Below are positions 33,653 to 42,883 of a stretch of 64,000 nucleotides of DNA, piece after piece. This DNA is from Bradyrhizobium sp. CB1650 (lineage in GTDB: Bacteria; Pseudomonadota; Alphaproteobacteria; Rhizobiales; Xanthobacteraceae): NCBI RefSeq assembly GCF_029761915.1, contig NZ_CP121695.1, positions 62,001 through 126,000 of the forward strand, given 5' to 3'. Both the position numbers and the translations under genes were made by a program. The notes beneath the pieces are model-generated. The model made no database searches. It was not told the origin of the DNA and saw only the letters and a program-made list of their open reading frames with translations. Numbering within the stretch: the stretch's first letter is position 1; every line of letters starts with the position of its first letter.

Positions 33653-34705
33653 ATGCCATTCGTTGAACGGGTCTTTTCGGGCGTCCAGCCGACGGGCAAT
33701 CTGCATCTCGGCAATTACCTCGGCGCCATCGTCAACTTCGTGAAGATGCAGGAAACCCACAACTGCATCTATTGCGTCGTGGACATGCATGCGATCACGA
33801 TGGGGCTGGACGTCTGGGGCGGGCCGGCGGAGCTCGCACGCAACACCCGCGAAGTGACCGCGGCATTCATTGCGAGCGGCATCGATCCGAAGAAGCACAT
33901 CGTGTTCAACCAGAGCCAGGTCTCCGGCCATGCCGAGCTCACCTGGATCTTCAACTGCGTCGCGCGCATGGGCTGGCTGAACCGCATGACCCAGTTCAAG
34001 GAGAAGGCCGGCAAGGATCGCGAGAACGCCTCGGTCGGGCTCTACGACTATCCCGTGCTGATGGCGGCCGACATCCTGCTCTACCGCGCCACCCACGTTC
34101 CGGTCGGCGAGGACCAGAAGCAGCATCTCGAGCTCTCGCGCGACATCGCGCAGAAGTTCAACAACGACTTCGGCGACTCCATCCGCAGCCACGGCGCCAA
34201 TGACGGCTTGTTCTTCCCGCTGCCGGAACCCCTGATCACGGGGCCGGCGACGCGCGTGATGAGCTTGCGCGACGGCACCAAGAAGATGTCGAAGTCGGAT
34301 GCGTCGGACTATTCGCGCATCAACCTGACCGACGACGCCGACACCATCGCGCAGAAGGTGCGCAAGGCGAAGACCGATCCGGAGCCGCTGCCGACCGAGG
34401 AGAAGGGCCTGGAAGCACGCCCCGAGGCCGACAATCTCGTCGGCATCTTCGCCGCGCTCTCCGGCCGCACCAAGGCGGACGTGCTGCGCGATTTCGGCGG
34501 TGGCCAGTTTTCCAGCTTCAAGAACGCATTGGTCGATCTCTGTGTCACCAAGCTCTCGCCGATCGCCGGCGAGATGAAGCGCCTCGTCGCCGACCCCGGC
34601 CATATCGACGCGATCCTGAACGATGGCTCCGACCGGGCCCGCGCGATCGCCGACGAGACCATGAAACTCTCGAAGGACATCGTCGGCTTCATCCGTCGTC
34701 CCTGA
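33653..34705 (+). CDS. trpS: Tryptophanyl-tRNA synthetase
   Basis: A 350-residue class I aminoacyl-tRNA synthetase that charges tRNA-Trp. The HIGH-equivalent is [13 protein letters not shown] (about residues 13 to 25) and the KMSKS loop is [12 protein letters not shown]. Other conserved regions, [12 protein letters not shown] and [16 protein letters not shown], are complete. The ATG at 33653 was chosen with AGGA nine bases upstream. It lies between murJ and a universal stress protein gene. Confidence 0.96.
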   Translation: MPFVERVFSGVQPTGNLHLGNYLGAIVNFVKMQETHNCIYCVVDMHAITMGLDVWGGPAELARNTREVTAAFIASGIDPKKHIVFNQSQVSGHAELTWIFNCVARMGWLNRMTQFKEKAGKDRENASVGLYDYPVLMAADILLYRATHVPVGEDQKQHLELSRDIAQKFNNDFGDSIRSHGANDGLFFPLPEPLITGPATRVMSLRDGTKKMSKSDASDYSRINLTDDADTIAQKVRKAKTDPEPLPTEEKGLEARPEADNLVGIFAALSGRTKADVLRDFGGGQFSSFKNALVDLCVTKLSPIAGEMKRLVADPGHIDAILNDGSDRARAIADETMKLSKDIVGFIRRP

Positions 34706-34813
34706 TTATTGCGCATGCGAGATGCGGCCTGCGCCATGGCGCCGGCCGCGATCCCTCTCCCAAAGAACGAGGGAGTGTGGCAGCATGCCAGGCAGGGACA
34801 CGCCGGGACATGC

Positions 34814-35308
34814 ATGACCAGCACGCGACGATGCTTCGAGCCGGGTCACAAGCCGAAATGCCTCGTCATCGTTGACGACACCGCCGAATGGGATCGCGCG
34901 GTCTACTATGCCAGCCGCTGGGCGATCCGCGCCGGCGGCGGCGTGGTGATGCTGCGCATCATCGAGACCGAGCCGCAGAACCAGGAATGGCTGGGCGTTG
35001 CCGAGATCATGCGCGCCGAGGCGCATGAAGCCGCAGACGCTGCGCTGGACCGCGCCGCCGGCCGCGCCAACGGCATCGCCGCGATCACGCCGGAGCGCGT
35101 GATCCGGGAAGGCAGCCCGATGGAACAGCTCCTTGAGGTGATCGACGAGGACCCGGACATCGCCATGCTGGTGCTGGCCGCCAGCCCCGGCGCCGAAGGC
35201 CCGGGACCGCTGGTCGCCCTGCTCGCCCATGCGGTGGGCACGTTCCCGATCCCGGTGACGATCATTTCCGGCGCGCTGAGCGACCAAAGCGTGGATTCGC
35301 TGTCGTAG
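34814..35308 (+). CDS. Universal stress protein family
   Basis: A 164-residue UspA-fold protein. It has the opening beta strand CLVIVDDTAEWDRAVYYASR, the VVMLRIIE second strand, a middle VIREGSPMEQLLEVIDE and a final MLVLAASPGAEGPGPLVA segment. The usual G-x2-G-x9-G-S/T ATP-binding pattern is altered in the last segment, so ATP binding is uncertain. The start at 34814 fits the family; the frame continues upstream to 34709. It probably shares a transcript with trpS. Confidence 0.82.
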   Translation: MTSTRRCFEPGHKPKCLVIVDDTAEWDRAVYYASRWAIRAGGGVVMLRIIETEPQNQEWLGVAEIMRAEAHEAADAALDRAAGRANGIAAITPERVIREGSPMEQLLEVIDEDPDIAMLVLAASPGAEGPGPLVALLAHAVGTFPIPVTIISGALSDQSVDSLS

Positions 35309-35320
35309 CTCGGTCCTTCG

Positions 35321-35343
35321 CCTCTCCCCGCCGCGGGGAGAGG
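35321..35343. repeat. REP-like hairpin
   Basis: A short palindrome CCTCTCCCCGC/GCGGGGAGAGG, one unit of the family also found at 14632, 21077, 22857 and 60154. It lies just after the universal stress protein gene. Confidence 0.75.
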
Positions 35344-35477
35344 GAAAACTGGCGCCCTAACCCGCTGATACCGCAGCGAAACTCACCGCCGTGCCCCTTG
35401 ATCGTGCGTTCCCCGTCGCCATCTGCTAGTTGATAGCTCACGCGCTGGCCTTGAACCGGCGACGTCCGGAGAAAACC

Positions 35478-36047
35478 ATGTTCATTCAGACCGAAGCCAC
35501 CCCCAATCCCGCCACGCTGAAATTCATTCCGGGCCGCATCGTGCTCGACGGCGGCCCGATGGAGTTTTCGACCCGCGAGGCCGCCGCGCGCTCGCCGCTC
35601 GCCGAAAAGCTGTTCGACGTGCCCGGCGTCACCGGCGTATTCTACGGATCGGACTTCATCACCGTGACCAAAGCGGGCGGCGAATGGCAGCAGCTCAAGC
35701 CCGCGATCCTCGGCGCCATCATGGAGCACTACATGTCCGGCGCGCCGCTGCTCGCCGACGGTGCGACGTCGAGCGATGTCGATCTCGACGACGAGGACGA
35801 GTTTTTCGACGAGGCGGATGCCGAGACGGTCGACATGATCAAGGACCTGATCGAGACCCGCGTGCGGCCGGCGGTCGCCAATGACGGCGGCGACATCACC
35901 TTCCGCGGCTTCAAGAACGGCATCGTCTATCTCAACATGAAGGGCGCCTGTTCCGGCTGCCCGTCATCGACGGCCACGCTTCAGCACGGCATTCAGAACC
36001 TGCTCAGGCACTTCGTGCCCGACGTGGTCGAAGTCCGGCCGATGTGA
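35478..36047 (+). CDS. NfuA/NifU-C-type Fe-S cluster scaffold
   Basis: A 189-residue protein with two domains: an N-terminal Nfu_N domain (residues about 1 to 90, MFIQTEATPNPATLKFIPGR) and a C-terminal NifU-like domain with the cluster-binding CSGCPSS (about residues 161 to 167). It carries or delivers Fe-S clusters to client proteins. An acidic linker (DDEDEFFDEADAE) joins the domains. This form is standard in alphaproteobacteria and is not tied to nitrogen fixation. Confidence 0.94.
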   Translation: MFIQTEATPNPATLKFIPGRIVLDGGPMEFSTREAAARSPLAEKLFDVPGVTGVFYGSDFITVTKAGGEWQQLKPAILGAIMEHYMSGAPLLADGATSSDVDLDDEDEFFDEADAETVDMIKDLIETRVRPAVANDGGDITFRGFKNGIVYLNMKGACSGCPSSTATLQHGIQNLLRHFVPDVVEVRPM

Positions 36048-36072
36048 GTTGGGCGATCGACACACTGAATTC

Positions 36073-36152
36073 CGTCATGCCCGGGCTTGTCCCGGGCATC
36101 CACGTTTTGGGCCGCAAAGTCGTGGATGGCCGGGTCAAGCCCGGCCATGACG
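36073..36152. repeat. Dispersed palindromic repeat
   Basis: GTCATGCCCGGG..CCCGGGCATCCACG and CGTGGATGGCCGGG..CCCGGCCATGAC form two palindromes that also pair with each other. This is the same family as 30681 to 30766. Confidence 0.78.
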
Positions 36153-36198
36153 GCCAGAACCTTGGGCATCATCCGATTGCCAATGCTATGATTGCTCC

Positions 36199-36894
36199 AT
36201 GCTGATCCTTGCCATCGATACCGCGCTGGAGGCATGCGCGGCGGCCGCCCTCGATACCGATGCCGGCGAGCTCCTCGCGCAGGAGCAGCTTCCCATGAAG
36301 CGTGGCCACGCCGAAGCCTTGATGCCGATGATCGCGCGCGTGATGCAATCGGCCAATCTCGCATTCACCGCGCTCGACCGCGTCGCCGTCACCGTCGGTC
36401 CCGGAAGTTTCACCGGCCTGCGGGTCGGCATCTCGGCTGCGCGCGGGATCGCGCTTGCGGCGAAGCGGCCTGCCGTCGGGCTGACGACGCTGTCGGCCTT
36501 TGCTGCCCCCGCCGTCGCCCGGAACGGGTCGGCGCCCGTGATCTCGGCGATCGATGCGCGGCACGATCACGTCTACTTCCAGATCGTGGCCGGCGACGGC
36601 AGCCAGCTCGTCCAGCCGAGAGTCGCTGGCATCGACCAGGCGATTGCGGCCTCGCAATTCGGTGCGCCGCATCTGGTCGGCAATGCCGCAAAGATTCTGG
36701 CCGACCGCTGGCCGCAGGATGCGCCGCAACCGATTTCCGTCGACACGCAAGGCGCGCCCGACATCGGCTGGGTCGCATGGCTCGGCGCCGCAGCCGATCC
36801 CGACATCACGCCGGCGCGGCCGTTTTACTTACGCGCGCCCGACGCAAAGCCGGCGGCGATGCCACGGCTCGCGGCACAAGCCGCAACCTCATGA
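36199..36894 (+). CDS. tsaB: tRNA threonylcarbamoyladenosine biosynthesis protein TsaB
   Basis: A 231-residue protein of the ASKHA fold. MLILAIDTALEACAAAALDT is the typical first strand, and VAVTVGPGSFTGLRVGISAARGIAL carries the conserved GPGSFTGLR. TsaB partners TsaD and TsaE to make t6A37 on ANN-decoding tRNAs. Its TGA overlaps the ATG of rimI (36891), a pairing found in many bacteria. It opens the long housekeeping cluster. Confidence 0.95.
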   Translation: MLILAIDTALEACAAAALDTDAGELLAQEQLPMKRGHAEALMPMIARVMQSANLAFTALDRVAVTVGPGSFTGLRVGISAARGIALAAKRPAVGLTTLSAFAAPAVARNGSAPVISAIDARHDHVYFQIVAGDGSQLVQPRVAGIDQAIAASQFGAPHLVGNAAKILADRWPQDAPQPISVDTQGAPDIGWVAWLGAAADPDITPARPFYLRAPDAKPAAMPRLAAQAATS

Positions 36895-37376
36895 TGAGCT
36901 GGTTGTCGGAATGGTGGCGCGGCGGCACCGCTGCCGTCGAGCCTGCTTCCGCGCGCGATGCGGCGCGGCTGGCGCAGCTTCACGGCGCATCCTTCGCGCG
37001 CGGCTGGGGCGAGAGCGAGTTCGAGACCATGATCAGCGAACGCAACACGCTGGTCCATCGCCTGCGCCTCGGCCATAAGACGATCGGCTTTGCGGTGTCG
37101 CGGATCGGCGCCGACGAGGCGGAAATCCTCTCCATCGCAGTCGACCAGGCGCAGCGCGGCCGCGGTCTTTCCCGCACGCTGCTGATGACCCATCTCGGTC
37201 ACCTCGCAGGACGTGGCGTCCGCACTATATTTCTGGAAGTCGAGGAGAATAATCAGCCGGCGCGGCGGCTCTACGACCGGGCCGGATTCGTGGTGGTGGG
37301 ACGGCGCGAACGCTACTATAAGCAGCCGAACGGGGAACAACTGAACGCACTTCTGATGCGGCGTGACTTGTCGTAA
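36891..37376 (+). CDS. rimI: Ribosomal-protein-alanine N-acetyltransferase RimI-type
   Basis: A 161-residue GNAT protein. Motif A is IAVDQAQRGRGLSRTLLMTH, and the C-terminal LEVEENNQPARRLYDRAGF and RRERYYK match RimI, which acetylates the N-terminal Ala of ribosomal protein S18. ATGA overlap with tsaB ensures coupled translation. It may also have broader substrates. A Fur-family gene follows after 38 bases. Confidence 0.9.
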   Translation: MMSWLSEWWRGGTAAVEPASARDAARLAQLHGASFARGWGESEFETMISERNTLVHRLRLGHKTIGFAVSRIGADEAEILSIAVDQAQRGRGLSRTLLMTHLGHLAGRGVRTIFLEVEENNQPARRLYDRAGFVVVGRRERYYKQPNGEQLNALLMRRDLS

Positions 37377-37414
37377 CATTGGTGGCAAGAAGCGCCTGCC
37401 AGGCAGACAACCCT

Positions 37415-37870
37415 ATGACCGTACTGAAACCTTCCTCCGCGACCAAGGCGACCGGCATCGAAGCGCGCTGTGCCGCGACCGGCATGCGCATGACCGAGCA
37501 GCGCCGCGTCATCGCCCGCGTGCTCGCCGAAGCGATGGATCATCCCGACGTCGAGGAACTCTATCGGCGCTGCGTCGCCGTGGACGACAAGATCTCGATC
37601 TCGACCGTCTATCGAACCGTAAAATTGTTCGAGGATGCCGGCATCATCGAGCGCCATGATTTTCGCGAGGGCCGCGCGCGCTACGAGCAGATGCGCGACA
37701 GCCATCACGACCACCTCATCAACCTGCGCGACGGCAAGGTGATCGAATTCACCTCGGAGGAGATCGAGAAGCTTCAGGCGGAAATCGCCCGCAAGCTCGG
37801 CTACAGGCTGGTCGATCACCGGCTCGAGCTCTATTGCGTCCCGCTCGACGACGACAAGCCGACGAGTTAG
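37415..37870 (+). CDS. fur: Fur/Mur-family metal-responsive regulator
   Basis: A 151-residue Fur-family protein. The winged helix contains GMRMTEQRRVIARVLAEAMD and the recognition segment ISISTVYRTVKLFEDAGIIE. The metal site includes HHDHLINLRDGKVIEF. There is no CxxC zinc site and no GCPWHD haem motif, so this is not Irr. In rhizobia this branch represses iron- or manganese-uptake genes (Fur, also called Mur). The ATG at 37415 fits the family. Its TAG overlaps the GTG of the next gene by one base. Confidence 0.9.
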   Translation: MTVLKPSSATKATGIEARCAATGMRMTEQRRVIARVLAEAMDHPDVEELYRRCVAVDDKISISTVYRTVKLFEDAGIIERHDFREGRARYEQMRDSHHDHLINLRDGKVIEFTSEEIEKLQAEIARKLGYRLVDHRLELYCVPLDDDKPTS

Positions 37871-38550
37871 TGCCAATCGACCTCATCATCTTCGATTGCG
37901 ACGGCGTGCTGGTCGATAGTGAGGAGATCTCCTGTCGCGCGCATGCCGACGTGCTCAGCCGGCACGGCTATCCGATCACGCCGGAGCAGGTGTTCGAGCG
38001 CTTCCTCGGCCGCTCCACGCGGCAGGCCAATCTCGAGATCGAGTCCGAGCTCGGCCGCAGCCTGCCCGACACCTATCACGGCGATCTGCAGGACGAGCTG
38101 TTCCGCTCGTTCGAGGCCGACCTCGCAGCGATCCGCGGCATTCACGACGTGCTGGATGTCGTCATGCAGGCCGTCTGCGTGGCCTCGAGCGGTTCGCACC
38201 AACGCATGCGCGTGAGCTTGGGAAGCACGGGGCTCTATGAGCGCCTCGCGCCCAACATCTTTTCGGCCTCGCAGGTGCAGAACGGCAAGCCGGCGCCGGA
38301 CCTGTTCCTGTTCGCGGCCGCCGAAATGGGTGTGCCGCCGCAGCGCTGCGTCGTGATCGAGGACAGCCTGGCGGGAATCGCCGGCGCCCGGGCGGCAGGC
38401 ATGACCGTGTTCGGCTTCCACGGCGGCAGCCATTGCCGCGACGGCTATGCCGATATCCTGCGCCAGGCCGGCGCCGATCTGACCTTTGCCGACATGCGGG
38501 AGCTGCCGGAGCTCGTGCGGCGGGTCGAGGCGGAGGCCGTGGCGGGTTGA
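37870..38550 (+). CDS. HAD-family hydrolase, subfamily IA
   Basis: A 226-residue phosphatase-fold protein. Motif I is [15 protein letters not shown] (nucleophile Asp), motif II lies in [10 protein letters not shown] (Ser), motif III is [11 protein letters not shown] (Lys) and motif IV is [20 protein letters not shown] phosphoglycolate- or sugar-phosphate phosphatase activity is likely; the substrate cannot be read. The GTG at 37870 shares one base with the Fur stop. In several rhizobial relatives I recall plsC at this place between fur and miaB. Confidence 0.9.
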   Translation: MPIDLIIFDCDGVLVDSEEISCRAHADVLSRHGYPITPEQVFERFLGRSTRQANLEIESELGRSLPDTYHGDLQDELFRSFEADLAAIRGIHDVLDVVMQAVCVASSGSHQRMRVSLGSTGLYERLAPNIFSASQVQNGKPAPDLFLFAAAEMGVPPQRCVVIEDSLAGIAGARAAGMTVFGFHGGSHCRDGYADILRQAGADLTFADMRELPELVRRVEAEAVAG

Positions 38551-38562
38551 CTCTGCCCTTCA

Positions 38563-38662
38563 TCGTCATTCCGGGGCACGCGGATAGCGCGCGAAACCGG
38601 AATCCGGAGGTTTCGGGTCGAGATTCCGGGTTCGCTCGCTTGCGAGCGCCCCGGAATGACGA
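38563..38662. repeat. Dispersed palindromic repeat
   Basis: Arms TCGTCATTCCGGGGC and GCCCCGGAATGACGA stand about 70 bases apart, with an inner AAACCGGAATC../GATTCCGG pair. It fills the gap between the HAD gene and miaB. Confidence 0.75.
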
Positions 38663-38738
38663 CTTTGAGCCCCTATCGCTGGATTTTCGGCCCTCGAGCC
38701 TATATCTGAGGGCCGTCCTCCACCTCAATCCGGGTTCC

Positions 38739-40136
38739 ATGAAGCCGCCGCGCAAGCTGCACATCAAATCATATGGCTGCCAGATGAACGTCTACGATGC
38801 CCAGCGCATGGTGGACACGCTGGCTCCGGAAGGATTCGTGGAGACGGCGAGCGCCGAGGACGCCGACCTCGTCATCCTCAACACCTGCCATATCCGCGAA
38901 AAAGCCTCCGAAAAGGTCTATTCGGAGCTTGGACGCCTGCGCGTTGCCAAGGACGAGGCCGCACGCGTGGGCCGCACGATGCAAATCGCGGTCGCGGGCT
39001 GCGTGGCGCAGGCCGAAGGCGAGGAGATCGTGCGCCGTGCACCGGTCGTCGACGTCGTGGTCGGCCCCCAGAGCTACCACCATCTACCGGAGCTGTTGAA
39101 GCGCGCCGACGACGAAGGCCGCGCGATCGAGACCGAGTTTCCGGCCGAGGACAAATTCGGCTTTCTCGCCCAGCCGAAACCCGACGCGATTCGTGCACGC
39201 GGGATTTCCGCCTTCGTCACGGTGCAGGAAGGCTGCGACAAGTTCTGCACCTTCTGCGTCGTGCCGTATACGCGTGGCGCCGAGGTCTCGCGCCCGGTGG
39301 CCAGGATCATCGACGACGTGAAGCGGCTCGCCGACAACGGCGTGCGCGAGCTCACACTGATCGGGCAGAACGTCAACGCCTATCACGGCGCGGGACCCGA
39401 TGGGACGAGCTGGCCGCTCGGCAAATTGCTCGAGCGCCTCGCGCAGGTTCCGGGGATTGCGCGGCTGCGCTACTCGACCAGCCACCCCCGCGACGTCGAT
39501 GACAGTTTGATTGCAGCCCATCGCGATCTGGATGCGCTGATGCCGTTCGTGCACCTGCCGGTGCAGTCGGGCTCGGACCGCATTCTGGCGGCCATGAACC
39601 GCAAACATACCGCCGATGATTATCGGCGTGTCATCGACCGTTTCCGTACCGCGCGCCAAGACATTGCTTTTTCATCGGATTTTATCGTCGGCTTCCCCGG
39701 CGAGAGCGAGCAAGATTTTCGCGCCACCCTCGCGCTTGTCACGCAAATCGGCTACGCTGCGGCTTATTCGTTCAAGTATTCCGCCCGGCCGGGAACACCG
39801 GCCGCGGACATGCAGGAGACGGTGTCCCCGGCCGAAATGGACCAGCGATTGGAGCGGCTCCAGGAACTGATCGACAGCCAGCAATCGGCCTTCAACAAGG
39901 CCGCCATTGGCACAACCGTCGACGTGTTGTTCGAGCGCGCCGCTCGCAACGCCGGCCAGATCGTCGGCCGCACCGCCTATTTGCAGCCCGCGCATGTGAT
40001 GGCTTCGCCGGACATCATCGGACAGATCCTGCCGGTCCGGATCGACAGCCTCGAGCGCTACAGCCTTTTGGGTCAACTCGTGACGCCGCATCCTGCGCAC
40101 CGGCCCGCTTTATCGCCAATCGCCACTGGAGCCTGA
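38739..40136 (+). CDS. miaB: tRNA-2-methylthio-N6-dimethylallyladenosine synthase
   Basis: A 465-residue radical-SAM methylthiotransferase. The first Fe-S cluster ligands are the cysteines of [14 protein letters not shown] and AGCVAQ; the radical-SAM cluster is [17 protein letters not shown]-terminal TRAM region ([16 protein letters not shown]) follows. MiaB adds the methylthio group at A37 of tRNAs reading UNN codons. It starts the run miaB-phoH-ybeY-corC-lnt. The ATG at 38739 matches the family opening. Confidence 0.96.
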   Translation: MKPPRKLHIKSYGCQMNVYDAQRMVDTLAPEGFVETASAEDADLVILNTCHIREKASEKVYSELGRLRVAKDEAARVGRTMQIAVAGCVAQAEGEEIVRRAPVVDVVVGPQSYHHLPELLKRADDEGRAIETEFPAEDKFGFLAQPKPDAIRARGISAFVTVQEGCDKFCTFCVVPYTRGAEVSRPVARIIDDVKRLADNGVRELTLIGQNVNAYHGAGPDGTSWPLGKLLERLAQVPGIARLRYSTSHPRDVDDSLIAAHRDLDALMPFVHLPVQSGSDRILAAMNRKHTADDYRRVIDRFRTARQDIAFSSDFIVGFPGESEQDFRATLALVTQIGYAAAYSFKYSARPGTPAADMQETVSPAEMDQRLERLQELIDSQQSAFNKAAIGTTVDVLFERAARNAGQIVGRTAYLQPAHVMASPDIIGQILPVRIDSLERYSLLGQLVTPHPAHRPALSPIATGA

Positions 40137-40140
40137 ACCC

Positions 40141-41196
40141 TTGCCCAAAAGCGCATCGGATTCGCCTTCTTTCGCTCCCAGCCGCAAATTTGACCGCGAC
40201 ATGCAAGTTCCGCCCGAGACCCAGGTCGTCATCGACTTCGACGACAATCGCGCCGCGTCCGCGCTGGTCGGCCCCTACGGCCAGAACCTCGCGCAGATCG
40301 AGCGGCGGCTCGGCGTGATCGTCGACTCCAAGGGCAATCACATCACCATCGGTGGCACGCGCGACGGCTGCGATGCCGCGCGCCGCGTGCTCGAGATGCT
40401 CTATGCACAAGCGGTGAAAGGACAGGATCTCGACCAGGGCGAGGTCGAAGGCGCGATCCGCGCCGTGATCGCGCAAGGCTCGCTGTTCGAGTTCGACGCC
40501 AAATCGGCCAAGGCGACCTTCGAGAGCATCAACCTGCGCAAGCGCCCGGTGCGGGCGCGCACCGCCGCGCAGGATTCCTATATCCGTGCGCTGAAGCGCC
40601 ACGAGCTGGTGTTCGGCATCGGCCCTGCCGGCACCGGCAAGACCTGGCTTGCGGTCGCGCATGCCGCGCAAATGTTCGAGCGCAAGGAGGTCGACAAGAT
40701 CATCCTGTCGCGCCCGGCGGTGGAAGCCGGCGAGCGGCTCGGCTTCTTGCCCGGCGACCTCCGCGAGAAGGTCGATCCCTATCTGCGTCCGATCTACGAC
40801 GCGCTCTATGACCTGATGGACGCCCGCATCGTCGAGCGCGCGCTGCAGACCGGCGAGATCGAGATCGCGCCGCTCGCCTTCATGCGCGGCCGCACGCTCA
40901 CCAACGCCGTCATCATCCTGGACGAAGCGCAGAACACCACGTCGATGCAGATGAAGATGTTCCTGACCCGTCTTGGCGAGAACAGCCGCATGATCGTGAC
41001 CGGCGATCCCTCGCAGATCGATCTGCCGCACGGCCAGACCTCCGGCCTGTGGGAGGCGACCCGCCTCCTCGACGGCGTCGAGGGCATCGCGCAAGTTCAT
41101 TTCACCGCCGAAGACGTGATCCGCCACGAGCTCGTGGCGCGGATCGTTGCCGCCTATGAGGGCTCGCCGCAGCGGCCGGCCGCAGGCAAGCCATAA
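40141..41196 (+). CDS. phoH: PhoH-like ATPase
   Basis: A 351-residue protein with a P-loop ATPase domain: Walker A GPAGTGKTW (about residues 161 to 169) and Walker B VIILDEAQN, preceded by a KH-like N-terminal region. The family is linked to RNA metabolism and is commonly next to ybeY, as here. The TTG at 40141, four bases after the miaB stop and with GGAG upstream, gives the full-length form; an internal ATG at 40201 is an alternative. Confidence 0.93.
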   Translation: MPKSASDSPSFAPSRKFDRDMQVPPETQVVIDFDDNRAASALVGPYGQNLAQIERRLGVIVDSKGNHITIGGTRDGCDAARRVLEMLYAQAVKGQDLDQGEVEGAIRAVIAQGSLFEFDAKSAKATFESINLRKRPVRARTAAQDSYIRALKRHELVFGIGPAGTGKTWLAVAHAAQMFERKEVDKIILSRPAVEAGERLGFLPGDLREKVDPYLRPIYDALYDLMDARIVERALQTGEIEIAPLAFMRGRTLTNAVIILDEAQNTTSMQMKMFLTRLGENSRMIVTGDPSQIDLPHGQTSGLWEATRLLDGVEGIAQVHFTAEDVIRHELVARIVAAYEGSPQRPAAGKP

Positions 41197-41253
41197 AGAG
41201 ACACAGCCGGATCTGAAAGACGCGAAGAAGCGTCATCCGTTCCGAACAACACC

Positions 41254-41751
41254 ATGTCGCATCCCAACCTGCCCACTACCGAGGTTCTCGTCGTCGCCGA
41301 TTGCTGGCAGGGCGAGCCCGACGCGGACGCCGTGATCCAGCGCGCGATCGCCGCCGCAGCCGAGACGGTCGATGAGGATGTTGCGGAAGCGGAAGTGGCG
41401 GTCATGCTGACCGACGATGCCGGCATCCGCACGCTCAACAGCAACTGGCGCGGCATCGACAAGCCGACCAACGTGCTGTCGTTTCCGGCGCTGCAGCCCG
41501 AGGGCGAATGGAAACCAGGCGACGCACCGCGCATGCTCGGCGACATCGCCATCGCCTATGAAACCACGCGGCGCGAGGCGGACGAGGAACAGAAGCCGTT
41601 CGACCACCATTTGAGCCACCTCGCCGTGCACGGCTTCCTGCACCTGATCGGCTACGACCACGAAAACGACGACGACGCGGAGGAAATGGAAGCGCTCGAG
41701 CAGCGGATCCTGGCGCATCTCGGCATCCCCGACCCCTATGCAGAGCGCTGA
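41254..41751 (+). CDS. ybeY: Endoribonuclease YbeY
   Basis: A 165-residue protein with the zinc-binding motif HLAVHGFLHLIGYDH (HxxxHxxxxxH) near residue 130 and the WRGIDKPTNVLSFP region. YbeY takes part in 16S rRNA 3'-end maturation and ribosome quality control. It lies 57 bases after phoH and directly before corC, an order conserved in many bacteria. Confidence 0.95.
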   Translation: MSHPNLPTTEVLVVADCWQGEPDADAVIQRAIAAAAETVDEDVAEAEVAVMLTDDAGIRTLNSNWRGIDKPTNVLSFPALQPEGEWKPGDAPRMLGDIAIAYETTRREADEEQKPFDHHLSHLAVHGFLHLIGYDHENDDDAEEMEALEQRILAHLGIPDPYAER

Positions 41752-41764
41752 CGGATTGATTGAG

Positions 41765-42883
41765 ATGGTGGATTCCGAACCGACCCACGACAATCCACGC
41801 AACACCCGCAATTTGCCGGCCGTGGTGACGCCCGGCGAGGTCCTGCGTCCGACCGCCGAAGGCTGGCTATTGCGCGCGATCCGGACGCTGTTCGGCTGGA
41901 AGGCGGGATCGGTGCGCGACGACCTCCAGGTCGTGCTCGACGCCTCGACGCCCGACGACACCGGCTTCTCCGCCGTCGAGCGCACCATGCTGCGCAACAT
42001 CCTCAATCTGCATGAGCGCCGCATCGCCGACGTCATGGTGCATCGCGCCGACATCGTCGCGGTGAAGAACGACATTCCGCTTGGCGAGTTGATGGACCGG
42101 TTCGAGAGCGCGGGCCATTCGCGTCTCGTGGTCTACAACGAGACGCTCGACGATCCCGTCGGCATCGTCCACATCCGCGACTTGCTCGCCTTCATGACCG
42201 CACGCGCGCGCGTGTCGGAGACGACCAAGGCCAAGCGCAAGAAGCCGCTGCCGGCCGGGCTCGACTTGCGCGCCGTCGATCTCGCGCTGCCGCTGCAGGA
42301 TGCTCACATCATCCGCAAGCTGCTCTACGTGCCGCCGTCGATGCGGGCGATCGACCTGCTCGCGCAGATGCAGGCGACGCGCATTCACCTGGCACTGGTG
42401 GTCGACGAATATGGCGGCAGCGACGGCCTGGTCTCGATCGAGGACATCGTCGAGCAGATCGTCGGCGAGATCGACGACGAGCATGACAGCGACGAGCCGC
42501 CTTCGATCGTCCGACTGCCCGACAACACCTTCATCGCCGATGCCCGCGCCAGCCTCGAGGACGTCCGCTCGGTGATCGGCGAGGATTTTGTCACCGGCGA
42601 AGCCGGCGAAGAGGTGGAGACGCTCGGCGGCTATCTCGTCAGTTTCGTCGGCCGCCTGCCGGTCCGCGGCGAGGTGATCTCGGGTCCCGGCAATTACGAG
42701 GTCGAGGTGCTCGATGCGGATCCGCGCCGCGTCAAGCGGCTGCGCATCTCGACGCGGAAGGAACGTCCCGCGCTGCGCACCCAGCGCGAGAGCCGCCGCC
42801 GCGAGACACCGCCGGATCCGGGGCAGCCGCCGGCAGGCGACACGCCATCTCCGCCGCCCGCCGACGGAGCCGGCACACCGTGA
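41765..42883 (+). CDS. CBS-domain transporter-associated protein, CorC/HlyC type
   Basis: A 372-residue cytosolic protein without membrane segments. Two CBS domains lie at about residues 85 to 225 (VMVHRADIVAV.., VVYNETLDDPVGIVHIRDLL) and a CorC_HlyC domain at about 245 to 325. It is related to proteins named CorC, linked to Mg2+/Co2+ efflux, and TlyC hemolysins; actual function unclear. The tail is Arg- and Pro-rich. The stop overlaps the GTG of lnt. The ATG at 41765 was preferred to 41738. Confidence 0.9.
   Translation: MVDSEPTHDNPRNTRNLPAVVTPGEVLRPTAEGWLLRAIRTLFGWKAGSVRDDLQVVLDASTPDDTGFSAVERTMLRNILNLHERRIADVMVHRADIVAVKNDIPLGELMDRFESAGHSRLVVYNETLDDPVGIVHIRDLLAFMTARARVSETTKAKRKKPLPAGLDLRAVDLALPLQDAHIIRKLLYVPPSMRAIDLLAQMQATRIHLALVVDEYGGSDGLVSIEDIVEQIVGEIDDEHDSDEPPSIVRLPDNTFIADARASLEDVRSVIGEDFVTGEAGEEVETLGGYLVSFVGRLPVRGEVISGPGNYEVEVLDADPRRVKRLRISTRKERPALRTQRESRRRETPPDPGQPPAGDTPSPPPADGAGTP

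Noticed and set aside
35478..36047. A nitrogen-fixation (nif) gene
   Set aside because: The NifU-like C-terminal domain is joined to an Nfu_N domain, the general housekeeping form, and no nif genes are near.
37415..37870. Irr, the haem-responsive relative of Fur
   Set aside because: The haem regulatory motif GCPWHD is missing, and the metal-site pattern fits the Fur/Mur branch better.
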